From NCBI GenBank assembly GCA_029821415.1, contig JALGTJ010000022.1, positions 1-13,968 on the forward strand: a stretch of 13,968 nt of DNA. Reading direction: 5' to 3'. Positions 6,684-13,968 of the stretch are shown here, one piece after another (position 1 is the stretch's first letter; every line of letters begins with the position of its first letter). The notes under the pieces were generated by a model that saw only the letters and a program-made list of their open reading frames with translations, was not told the DNA's origin and ran no database searches. A program made the position numbers and the translations under genes. Origin of the DNA: Candidatus Zipacnadia bacterium. GTDB taxonomy: Bacteria > Armatimonadota > Zipacnadia > Zipacnadales > Zipacnadaceae.

Positions 6684-9158
6684 ATGTCCAAGTACCGACC
6701 AATAATGGTAATAACAGCCCTGATTATGGCGGTGGTAGGGACAACCACGCTTGGCTACGCTAAGGCGGCGGAGGTTGTCTGGTCGGAGGATTTTGACTCG
6801 CCTGATAGCCTGCAGGGAGCCAAGATTTTCTACGAACCACGGAAAAGCGGCCAGAGCGGTGACCACTTGATTATCTGTGAAATAGACAAAGGCGTGCTAC
6901 GCTACGGGTTGAAATACGAAGCCGGACGGGCCGGAGATCGCCTGAGTATGCTATGGGGCAAGCACCAGTGGTGGCAGGGCATAACGACCTCATGGGGGCC
7001 TCTTGACCTGAAACAATATCCATTGTTGGAGATCTGCTGGCGGGGCGATGGGCCTGTAGTCTGGTTCGCCACCACCTCGGAAACAGGTGATGTGAAAAGC
7101 AACTACACCTTCCCCAGCCAGTGGCCGACCCACACGATCACTGACGAGCAAGGCCGTGAGTGGATGGTGAGCATCTTCCGGGTGGCGCCGGATAGTTCGG
7201 TGCCTTCGCCGTATACCCCCCGTAAGCTGTGGGGGATCAATATCTGCCTGACTATGGGCACTGAGAAGGCACCGGTAACCGAGATTGACTATATCCGCGT
7301 GCGGGGGTTGACGCCGGAGGAACAGGAAAAGGAGCAAAATATTGTACGCATCTTCCAGGACTTTCCCCGACCGCAGTGGCCGGAGGCAGACACATTTTTC
7401 CCCTTTGGCGTCTACACTGCTGGCTATCTACGAGGTGATTTTGAGTATTGGGGTGGTGGGTATGAGGGTGCTTATGCAACGATGGCTCGCCATCACTTGA
7501 ATATGGTGGCGGCCAATGACGAGGTGGAACTGGGGCGATTTGGTCACGACGCGAGCGCTGTGGAAAGTTATATTAGCCAAATGAGGGTGCTCATTAACGC
7601 CGCCCAGGCGACGGGAATACGTCTGGGCGCCGACGTGCGGCGGATGATGGAGGGACGCCAGGTGGAGGACGGCTACCAGCAACTGCTGCCGATTACCCGG
7701 AGGCTGGCCGAGGCTTTCAGTGGTGAGAAAACTATCTGTGCGTGGGCGATAGCCGACGAGGCGGGCCAGGGCGCACTGCCTAGCTTGCTGGCCATTAACC
7801 GGGCACTGAACGAGGCAGATCCTGACCATCGTCCTGCCCTGGCGGTGTTTAATGCCCCCGTTAAGTTCGCGCCGTACTCGCCGTATCTTTCCATAGCCTA
7901 CTGGGATAGCTATCCTGTGCTGAAGGGAAATCGGAATCCATGGAACATTCGCACGCTGGCGCAGGAGTATCGTCAGATTGCACCGGATATGCCGATGTGG
8001 GTGGTCTTACCTGCCTTTGAAACGCGTCCGCCGACACCGCAAGGCTCCTATATGCGCCCCAGTGACGCCGAGATGCGGCTGATGACGTACCTGGCCTTGG
8101 CTGAAGGCGCTGATGGTCTGATCTATTATAGCTGGTATTCGGGATCGGGCCGCGATGAGCATATGGTCACCCGTGCGGGTCAGCCGCGCGGGGGGATGCT
8201 GGACACCCTCTCGGATCTGGGCCGGAGGCTTATCCCTATTGGTCAATTGCTATTGAAGACCAACCCACCGTCGCCAACCGTGAGAAGCGGTGATCAATCG
8301 GACGAAGTCGGACTCACATTGACCGAGAAGGTGCCGCCAACCGAGGGGCGCGGCCTGGCAGTCAATGTGCTGGCGCATAGGAGTCGGCCGGTCAACTATT
8401 TGGTGGTGGTTAATGAAGACCTCAGCCGTCCGCGAAGTGGACAAATTGCTCTGCCGGCTGAGTGGTCAGCGGGGAGACAACGAGTATATGATCTGTATGC
8501 CTTGCAAGAGGTCAGACTGGCTGAGGGAAGCTTTACGGTAGAGACATTAGCTGGTGGTGACGGGCGCGTATATCTGGTGGGTTCTCCGGAGGAGTTCGCG
8601 CGCGACCGCCAACAGATACAGGTAAGCCAGGCCCAGGAGGCAGTGCGGGTACTGATGCCCGACCTTACCGTTGCTCGGCGGTGGGGGCTTGATCTGACCG
8701 AAGTGGAAGGGGCGGTGGCTGCTTGTCGTGAGGCAGTGCGAGCTGGTCAGGGCGAAGCAGCCCTGGCGCAAGCGCAGCGGGCCAGTGAGGAACTGATGGC
8801 AGCCATAAATGGCGACTCGCTGCTACATATGACCAGAAAAGCCCTGGATGATATGAAAAGGGAATTGGCTGAGTTGTCGCGGATTGCCGAATATCGTAGC
8901 ACTAACCCGCAGTGGTGGACAGGGCGAGATCATCCGATGATGGTACCCAATCCGGACTTCCTGGATTTATCTGCGGAATACTGGCGGGTAGGGCGCAGCT
9001 ACCGAGACCTGTACACCCGCTATCTGGCGGGAGAGAAAGAGGGACTATGGAGTGACCTGAGCCAGGCACGGATTGACTTGCTCCAGCTACGGGACAGCTT
9101 GCTTGGCCATCTGCGTGAGCGACTGACGCCAGCCCAAGAGCCGGTAGCCGAGGAATAG
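6684..9158 (+). CDS. Large secreted TIM-barrel glycosidase-like protein with galactose-binding-like N-terminus and helical C-terminal domain
   Basis: 824 aa, intact. Signal peptide MSKYRPIMVITALIMAVVGT with cleavage near YAKA-AEVVW. Residues about 30-205 are a beta-sandwich of carbohydrate-binding type (VVWSEDFDSPDSLQG at the start, EIDYIRVRGLTPEE at the end). Residues about 235-540 have TIM-barrel rhythm: FFPFGVYTAG, LNMVAAND, TGIRLGADVR, TICAWAIADEAGQG, LSIAYWDSYP, PMWVVLPAFE and GADGLIYYSWYSG. The Asp358-Glu359 pair in AIADEAG and Glu446 in LPAFE sit where GH-A-like or GH123-like barrels keep catalytic acids; this is inference. Residues about 540-640 look like a beta domain (NYLVVVNEDLSR). 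From about 650 to the end the sequence is alpha-helical with likely coiled coil (ALAQAQRASEELMAAI, RKALDDMKRELAELS). I do not recognise a named CAZy family. It converges on the GH123/DUF4091 gene. Confidence 0.8.
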   Translation: MSKYRPIMVITALIMAVVGTTTLGYAKAAEVVWSEDFDSPDSLQGAKIFYEPRKSGQSGDHLIICEIDKGVLRYGLKYEAGRAGDRLSMLWGKHQWWQGITTSWGPLDLKQYPLLEICWRGDGPVVWFATTSETGDVKSNYTFPSQWPTHTITDEQGREWMVSIFRVAPDSSVPSPYTPRKLWGINICLTMGTEKAPVTEIDYIRVRGLTPEEQEKEQNIVRIFQDFPRPQWPEADTFFPFGVYTAGYLRGDFEYWGGGYEGAYATMARHHLNMVAANDEVELGRFGHDASAVESYISQMRVLINAAQATGIRLGADVRRMMEGRQVEDGYQQLLPITRRLAEAFSGEKTICAWAIADEAGQGALPSLLAINRALNEADPDHRPALAVFNAPVKFAPYSPYLSIAYWDSYPVLKGNRNPWNIRTLAQEYRQIAPDMPMWVVLPAFETRPPTPQGSYMRPSDAEMRLMTYLALAEGADGLIYYSWYSGSGRDEHMVTRAGQPRGGMLDTLSDLGRRLIPIGQLLLKTNPPSPTVRSGDQSDEVGLTLTEKVPPTEGRGLAVNVLAHRSRPVNYLVVVNEDLSRPRSGQIALPAEWSAGRQRVYDLYALQEVRLAEGSFTVETLAGGDGRVYLVGSPEEFARDRQQIQVSQAQEAVRVLMPDLTVARRWGLDLTEVEGAVAACREAVRAGQGEAALAQAQRASEELMAAINGDSLLHMTRKALDDMKRELAELSRIAEYRSTNPQWWTGRDHPMMVPNPDFLDLSAEYWRVGRSYRDLYTRYLAGEKEGLWSDLSQARIDLLQLRDSLLGHLRERLTPAQEPVAEE

Positions 9159-9250
9159 CAGGGCGGCAGCGCACGACACACTTTGGAACTGGGTAACCCG
9201 TATCGGCGAGGCACAGAAGTATCGTGATAGAGATACCGGGATCCCGTCGA
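9159..9250. other. 92-nt convergent intergenic gap
   Basis: Lies between two converging stops once the DUF4091 frame is corrected. It holds a 5-bp stem GTATC (9219-9223) / GATAC (9232-9236) followed at once by a perfect 10-bp palindrome CGGGATCCCG (9237-9246). Neither is followed by a T tract; possible bidirectional termination is speculative. Confidence 0.3.
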
Positions 9251-11805
9251 TCAACTTTTGGCGCTTGCCATTCGGGACAGTAGCTTCTTGAGCGCCTGGA
9301 TATGGCGGGCACACTCTTCGCGGATCTCGTCATATTCTTCGGGTGCGATATTGGGTGCGGGGTTCCACCAGAGCTTCTCTCTCGTCTCGGGTCGGTTACC
9401 GAGCAGAAGCAATCAATGGGAATGCGGGTGCGCAAGTCACCAATAAAACGGCGTGCGCGGGCCACCTGCCGATGCAGCTTGCCGGTCTGCTGCGCGCGTG
9501 TGAGAAGCTCTTGGAGGGTGTGCAGGTAACGGTAGTCGGTAATACCCTCGCGGCGGCCTTCCCACGAAAGCGAGGCAGCGGGGCCTGTGGGTGTGGCAAA
9601 GGTAAAGCCTAACGAGCCCCAATCGCTCGGGGGTGTGCTGTCTGAAGGAGCGAAGGACTTGTTCTGATACTCCCAGATCCAGTTTCCCTTGAGGCCGCAG
9701 GCCCAGGTCCACAGTCCCGCGTAGAAGCGATTGTTCACGAAGCTGCTGTTGATGTAGCCCGAACAGTCATAAGCCCACACCTCCGCGCCTTGTTCCGCCG
9801 CGGCCTCCAGGGTCTCCTGCCAATCTTTGCCCCCCACCTGCGAGACGTTCAGAATCCAGACATCGTATGCCTCGCCCTGTGTCCGCCAGTGCAGGCCGCT
9901 GGTGACTGTGCGCAGTCCTTGACGGCGGGCCGGCCCATAGGCCCTTTCCATCTCTTCTACCAGGGCTCGGCCCATCGCACCTGGTTCATCATGGGCATAG
10001 AACAGCGGCTCGGGATAGCCCTTTTCCTGGCAGTGGCGCAGGACCGTCAACGCTGCCTCAGGGCCGGGTGGACTGCCCATCCACATACTCTCAAAGAAGA
10101 AGAGGAAGTTGCGATGGAACCCCGCGCGCATCATGCGCTCCATCGCACTGTCGAACTGGGTGAAATCCAGGTGCTGCTGGCCCTCTTCGTCCTCGTAGGC
10201 GAAGATGCGGCCGCCACCCACGCCCAGCGAATTCATGCCATGCTGGCGCTGGTCAATATAGAGATCCAGGGGGTAATCCACGGGCAGAGAGAAGTGATAG
10301 GGACGAGGAGTGTTATTACGATACATCCCATAGGTGACATCGGGTTCCAGGAGCTTAAAGTCGCGCACGGTGACGATGAGCGGCACGATCGTCCCGGGGT
10401 TGTCAGTAGGTTTGTCTGAGTAGCCTATGAACTCTTCGTCAGGGGCAACGACCTGAATCTCTCCCCGATATTCGCCTGGCGGCATACCTTTGGGCGTGTG
10501 AACGGTAATCCAGACGCTCGCACTGCCTCCGGCCGGGACGTCCACCGCCACAAACCGCTGCTCTGGGCTTCGCTTTGTTTCGGTGCCGCGCGGCATCAAG
10601 AAGGTTGGCCGCATCTCGTACTGCTGGAAATTGCGCGTCAGCTTGTGAGGCTGGCAAACCCGGAACTGCACAAAGGACTCGCCGCCATCATGCCAGTGAG
10701 CGCGACCGGGAAGAAATATGCCGTGAGGACCGACCAGTTGGGGCGGTCCTTTCAGTCCTATCAGCAGCGGACCTTCCAGATTACGCAGAGCCCGAATGAA
10801 CAGAACTTTGGACCCGTACTCGCCGGGGGCTATTTCGATCTGCACCGGCCGGTTGAGTTCGGCCAGTCGCGGCTGATAGTTGGGATAGGTATCGGGCAGG
10901 CAAGGCCTCACCGCCACTGCATAGCCGCGTTTGATCGTCTCTTCCGGCCACTGCGGCTCAGGATTGACCGGACCACCGACCTCGCCTACGACCACGCTGT
11001 CGTCTTCCACCAGGCGGAAGTCGTCGTACCACATCCGCCGGTGATCCTCATAACCGACGAAGTAGATCCACAGCCGCAGTCTAATGGCTGTTTCCTCCGG
11101 CCCGGTGCGGAAAGGAATTTCGTAGCGCCACCAGTGTGGCACCCACGCCCACCCCAGACTTATGCCCGAGATGACCTGCCGCCTGGCTTCAGTACCACCA
11201 CCAGGCCAGGCCTCGTTACGCGGTGCGTCGGCATCTATGATCTGAAACATCACTGTCTGGGAGCCGCCGGACATCCGGAACCAGTAGCTCAGCCGATAGC
11301 CGGTGTTCGGTTTTACGGGTATAGGTTCGGAAACTACTTGCTCATGTGGCTGTAAGTTGCTGATGACGCAGGTCGTGGTGCCTAACTCCAGACCCTCAGG
11401 CAGCGGCAACTGCCCGAACCGCGAGTTTTGCGGCAAGTATTCATTCCGCAACCTCTGGTACCATTCCGCGGTCTGTACATAGTTCCCCCATGCCTCACCG
11501 ACTTTGCGTTGGGCTATCGGCCAGCCGTCAGCGGCCTGCACCTCGGTTCCCTTCAGCAGTTCCTTATGTGAGGGCAGGCTGTCAATGTATGCCTGCACTT
11601 CTTCAAGAGTCTCGCGTGAGAAGTTGTGCGGTTGGCCGAGCCAGCCGTCGGGGATGCCGTTGCCATCGGCGTCAATCTCGAACCCGCCGTTGGGCAGCAG
11701 GTTTTGCTCCTGCGCGGCGACAACTGTGACTACGAAAAGGCTCGCCACGACCGTCAGCGCGATCGCCTTGACTATACCCGCATTGCCAAATGTTACATAT
11801 TTCAT
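9251..11805 (-). CDS. Secreted GH123/DUF4091-family glycoside hydrolase with galactose-binding-like N-terminus; frameshift near 3' end
   Basis: ATG 11805 begins a signal peptide (IVKAIALTVVASLFVVTVVA, cleavage near AAQEQ). Residues 35-270 form a galactose-binding-like domain opening with NLLPNGGFEIDADGNG and closing with MWYDDFRLVEDD. Residues about 290-485 are a beta-sandwich linker (PVQIEIAPGEYGS, GMPPGEYRGEIQV). Residues about 490-770 are the GH123-type (formerly DUF4091) catalytic barrel. YAHDEPG places Asp606-Glu607 where GH123 beta-N-acetylgalactosaminidases carry the catalytic D-E pair (family knowledge, substrate-assisted mechanism); W-E-G-R-R-E-G-I-T-D-Y-R-Y is the family's C-terminal signature. 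After codon 799 (TGC 9409-9411) the frame is wrong: one added base gives LLGNRPETREKLWWNPAP and ends ARHIQALKKLL...AKS at TGA 9251-9253, total 851 aa. The catalytic domain is complete without the lost tail. Substrate likely an amino-sugar glycan, unproven. Confidence 0.85.
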
Positions 11806-11853
11806 GGCTATTCAATTCCCCTTTATTGAGACTGGTGCGAAAGCTACGTTCCT

Positions 11854-11884
11854 GCTATAGCGTTCCGGGGGAGCGTGCTGTCAA
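11854..11884 (-). promoter_or_regulatory. Candidate sigma70-type promoter for GH123/DUF4091 gene
   Basis: On the minus strand a perfect TTGACA (11884-11879) is followed after 19 nt by TATAGC (11859-11854), about 48 nt before the start codon. The long spacer lowers confidence. If real, the gene can be expressed apart from the upstream sialidase-like gene; AAAGGGG near 11820 is its likely ribosome site. Confidence 0.35.
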
Positions 11885-11893
11885 GGGCGTGGT

Positions 11894-13045
11894 CTATTCA
11901 TAGAACCATTCCAGCGGGTAGATGCGCAGGATACGGGCGGCCCCTTCTGCGGGCGACCCGCAAATGTATGTGACAAATACCTTGTCGCCAATGAATTCCA
12001 CATTTGGGTAGTCATAGGTGCCATAGTCGTCGGGCAATTGCCCGACGTCGCGCCTTGCCCGCACCGGCGTAATGGGATACTCTGGGGGGATAACCGCTAT
12101 GTCTTTCAGTCCGGTGGAGATTTCAATTGTCTTGAAGTGGCTCCACGTCTCGCCGCTATCAGTGGAGATGGCAGCCGACAGGCGCGAGCGCCAGTAGCCC
12201 CGCTGTATCTCCCCACGCGAAACCTGATTCCACACGCACAGGAGGTCGCCAGTCTGCGGGATACGTACCAGTCGTGGGGGTGAATAAGAGGCGGCCAGCT
12301 TGGTGGGCCGCACTGCTGTCCAGGTTTCACCCTGATCGCTGCTGTAGGTGTAGACAATACGCCCCACCGTGGAGCGGGCAAACAGCAGCACCCGTCCGTC
12401 AGCGGTCTCCGCGACAGTGGGCTCGTCAACGGCTGTTACGCCTCTGAAGCCGTTGGGGATGCCGTTGGCATCAAACCAGCCCATCAGCGGGTCACACATC
12501 TGCCAGGTCTCGCCCAGATCATCAGAATAGCTGACCGAGGCAATATCAATCTCGGGCCGGTGGTAGTGGCATTCTATCCGGACCCGTTTGCCCTGCAGTA
12601 TACCATAGGCACAGGTATTATCGGGGTTTACGTCAGGATGTGCCTGGTTAGGAATCCCCAGCAGCTTGACGGGATGGACAGGCCCCCAGCTCTTGGTCTC
12701 ATCGGTGGAGATGGTGACGCCGGTGCGGCAGCCCAGGGCCAGCGCACCGGACCGCAGCCGTAGTAAAGTGCTTGTTCCCCGCAGATCAGGGGGCCCCAGA
12801 GGCTCGGGGTCGCTCCAGGTCCGACCACCGTCGGTTGAGGTCTGTCCCCGCCCATCGCTACGGGCGGCCAGCAAAGTGCCGTCTTTCAGTTGGACTATGC
12901 TGTTGAACCAATCCAGGGCATCAACGACCTGCACTACTCCTGCGGGCGGCTGGTGGATCGGCAGCCCCAGAGCTGGCCGGCCGAGCGCCAGTAGCGCTAA
13001 GGTTGTTAGCATGACCGCAAATCTGCATAAATACACTTCTCTCAC
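11894..13045 (-). CDS. Secreted BNR-repeat sialidase-like six-bladed beta-propeller
   Basis: 383 aa. The start is GTG 13045, preceded by AAGG about 6 nt away; an ATG at codon 12 also leads into the hydrophobic core and is the alternative. Signal peptide core VMLTTLALLALGRPALG. Five Asp-box (BNR) repeats S-x-D-x-G-x-T-W are readable: residues 70-77 (STDGGRTW), 113-120 (STDETKSW, degenerate), 174-181 (SDDLGETW), 235-242 (SSDQGETW) and 294-301 (STDSGETW). Between repeats 3 and 4 AVDEPTVAETADGRVLLFARS has the Glu-Pro and downstream Arg layout typical of exo-sialidase-like propellers, Glu208 being a candidate catalytic acid (inference). Many Asp-box proteins of this type are not true sialidases; the arginine triad cannot be confirmed by eye. 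It precedes the GH123/DUF4091 gene by 88 nt on the same strand, so the two probably act on the same glycan. Confidence 0.87.
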   Translation of the reverse strand: MREVYLCRFAVMLTTLALLALGRPALGLPIHQPPAGVVQVVDALDWFNSIVQLKDGTLLAARSDGRGQTSTDGGRTWSDPEPLGPPDLRGTSTLLRLRSGALALGCRTGVTISTDETKSWGPVHPVKLLGIPNQAHPDVNPDNTCAYGILQGKRVRIECHYHRPEIDIASVSYSDDLGETWQMCDPLMGWFDANGIPNGFRGVTAVDEPTVAETADGRVLLFARSTVGRIVYTYSSDQGETWTAVRPTKLAASYSPPRLVRIPQTGDLLCVWNQVSRGEIQRGYWRSRLSAAISTDSGETWSHFKTIEISTGLKDIAVIPPEYPITPVRARRDVGQLPDDYGTYDYPNVEFIGDKVFVTYICGSPAEGAARILRIYPLEWFYE

Positions 13046-13162
13046 CTTGCCTTATGTGAATCTCCGTTGAGCGAATCGCTGTCTGTCACAAGGTTCGTGA
13101 CCGCCGAGAGCAGTTCCTTCGTCCTGCAATCATCAAGGTTAGAAGTGGGGGGCTGTTCTCTG

Positions 13163-13192
13163 GACCTGTAGCCATACTTGCTTATACAGGTC
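13163..13192. promoter_or_regulatory. Inverted repeat, possible regulator site
   Basis: Perfect 8-bp arms GACCTGTA (13163-13170) and TACAGGTC (13185-13192) with a 14-nt spacer; arm centres are about 22 bp apart, two helical turns, as suits a dimeric DNA-binding protein. It lies roughly 40 nt upstream of the candidate -35 at 13234 and about 120 nt from the leftward start. Confidence 0.35.
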
Positions 13193-13252
13193 AAAGTAGT
13201 AGCCGCACCCGATTTCGCAAAAAGGCGTTACCTTTGACTTCTTCCTGCCTTG

Positions 13253-13284
13253 CTGTTATGCTGCCAAGGATAAGCTTGTAACAG
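13253..13284. promoter_or_regulatory. Inverted repeat overlapping the candidate -10 of the right-edge gene
   Basis: CTGTTA (13253-13258) and TAACAG (13279-13284), perfect 6-bp arms 20 nt apart. The left arm overlaps the candidate -10 (13257-13262) and the right arm falls about +10 to +15, an arrangement used by repressors. Six-base arms can arise by chance. Confidence 0.25.
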
Positions 13285-13337
13285 TCCCGAACAAATAGAA
13301 ACATGGCAAATATTGGTTAAACGAGGTTGAGTGAAAG

Positions 13338-13968
13338 ATGTCTGACCGGCGCCTTGTATTGCTGGTGTTGTTCGCCGTAGCTATGTGGGTGGGGATAGAG
13401 AGCCCGGGAATCTCTGCTGTCGAGCCCCCAGTAGGAGGGTCTAACCTCATTCGCAATGGTGAGGGTCTAACCTCATTCGCAATGGTACCTTTGAACGCAA
13501 TCTCGAGGGCTGGATGCTGACCGTGGACAACGCGGAGTCGGAGATTAATCTGGAGAAGATGCGCGAGGTATGGAGCAGCTACTCATTGACCTTTAACACG
13601 AAGGGCTTTGAGCAGGTGAGTATCATGCTCGAGGTGTGCTGCGACCATCCAGGGGGAGCTGACTTCCGCAGTGCGGGGCTGACTTTGGAGAATCCGGGAT
13701 TTGAGCAGGTGCAGCCTGGGGGATACCCTACAGGCTGGGAGATCCTCTTTCCATATTCCAAGAGCACAATCCATCCTAAGAACCATATCGGTGTGGACTT
13801 TTCGCAAGCCTCCGAGGGTCAGTTAAGCCTGCGCTTCACCAATACGTATATCGCGGATGCGTGGAAGCGCGCAATTGGGTTGAAGCTTCCACCGGGGCTG
13901 GAAAATCTGCGGGCTATCACCGGCGATGAGATGCGAGCGTGGCAGGTGGTGGATGTCCATCCGCATAC
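13338..13968 (+). pseudogene. Secreted protein with carbohydrate-binding-like N-terminal modules; frame broken by 26-bp duplication; 3' end off window
   Basis: ATG 13338 opens a signal peptide (RRLVLLVLFAVAMWVGIES, cleavage near GISA). The frame stops at 13518-13520 because of a 26-bp tandem duplication. Removing one copy joins GGSNLIRNG to TFERNLEGWMLTVDN and the frame then stays open to the window end. The restored sequence shows two modules of the N-L-x-x-N-G-x-F-E...G-W kind: one at NLIRNGTFERNLEGW, a second at LENPGFEQVQPGGYPTGWEI, with ASEGQLSLRFTN later. Such openings are typical of CBM4/9-like or galactose-binding-like jelly rolls (family knowledge); any catalytic part lies beyond 13968. 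An in-frame ATG at 13514 starts 4 nt before the premature stop, so restart is conceivable but would yield a protein without signal peptide. Divergently transcribed from the sialidase-like gene. Confidence 0.72.
13435..13486 (+). repeat. Perfect 26-bp tandem duplication that shifts the frame
   Basis: Bases 13435-13460 and 13461-13486 are identical (unit begins gagggtctaacc and ends cgcaatggt). Twenty-six is not a multiple of three, so two copies put the right-edge gene out of frame while one copy restores it. Confidence 0.97.

Larger units (their letters stand above)
13046..13337. promoter_or_regulatory. Divergent promoter region between sialidase-like gene and right-edge gene
   Basis: 292 nt without a supported gene. 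The rightward gene has a good sigma70-like pair: TTGACT (13234-13239), exactly 17 nt, TATGCT (13257-13262), about 75 nt before ATG 13338; GAGGTTGAG at about 13323-13331 is the ribosome site. No convincing leftward promoter pair was found. Two inverted repeats in this region are listed separately. Confidence 0.45.

Noticed and set aside
8902..9250. C-terminal extension of the minus-strand GH123/DUF4091 frame into the convergent gene
   Set aside because: It is antisense to a well-supported coding region, has no family-like sequence, and results from the frameshift at about 9409; the corrected frame stops at 9251.
9790..10419. 209-codon plus-strand open frame antisense to the GH123/DUF4091 catalytic domain
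   Set aside because: No recognisable motif, and it exactly mirrors conserved coding sequence.
10498..11355. 285-codon open frame on the plus strand inside the GH123/DUF4091 gene
   Set aside because: Antisense to a gene with clear domains; no signal peptide, domain or ribosome site; long antisense frames are common in GC-rich sequence.
1..13968. tRNA, rRNA, CRISPR array, insertion sequence or prophage
   Set aside because: No cloverleaf, rRNA motif, spaced repeat array, transposase or integrase sequence was seen; the only repeats are the two short tandem duplications and the short inverted repeats listed.

Overview
The window (about 14 kb, moderately GC-rich) carries nine protein-coding loci and no RNA genes, CRISPR array or transposase that I can see. 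Nearly all the genes encode large secreted proteins of carbohydrate-active type: TIM-barrel and beta-propeller folds, galactose-binding-like N-termini and FGE-sulfatase (SUMF1) folds. The repertoire (DUF6259-like, GH123/DUF4091, BNR sialidase-like, GH43/GH32-like propeller, N-termini such as NLLPNGGFEIDADGNGIPDGW) is what I associate with Armatimonadota, Planctomycetota/Lentisphaerota and related uncultured lineages. This taxonomic placement is inference from gene content only; there is no marker gene in the window.

Layout. A clan GH-A glycosidase runs leftward off the left edge (1-901, minus). After a 274-nt divergent promoter region, a rightward block follows: DUF6259-like glycosidase (1176-3404), SUMF1-fold protein overlapping it by 4 nt (3401-4297), a small two-CBS-domain protein (4384-4767), a non-secreted five-bladed propeller glycosidase (5044-6534) and a secreted TIM-barrel protein with a helical tail (6684-9158). 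It converges on a leftward pair: BNR sialidase-like protein (11894-13045) and GH123/DUF4091 protein (9251-11805). A second divergent region (13046-13337) leads to another secreted protein with carbohydrate-binding-like N-terminal modules, cut by the right edge (13338-13968).

How the genes fit together. The simplest reading is a glycan-degradation locus: several exported glycosidases attack a complex, perhaps amino-sugar or uronic/sialic-acid-bearing glycan outside the cytoplasm, and the cytoplasmic propeller enzyme handles imported oligosaccharides. No SusC/SusD pair, transporter, sulfatase, kinase or transcription factor is visible, so uptake and control must be encoded elsewhere.

Most striking observations. 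Three of the nine genes are broken in this sequence: a one-base loss in the GH-A gene (about 545-553), a one-base loss near the 3' end of the GH123/DUF4091 gene (about 9409), and a perfect 26-bp tandem duplication (13435-13486) that throws the right-edge gene out of frame. A separate perfect 18-bp tandem duplication sits in frame just after the signal peptide of the GH-A gene. Reading through the breaks restores clean family-like sequence in every case, so they are either recent mutations, a reversible slippage switch (the 26-bp case), or assembly errors. The SUMF1-fold protein lacks the cysteine pair of true formylglycine-generating enzymes. Both divergent promoter regions contain inverted repeats placed like operators.
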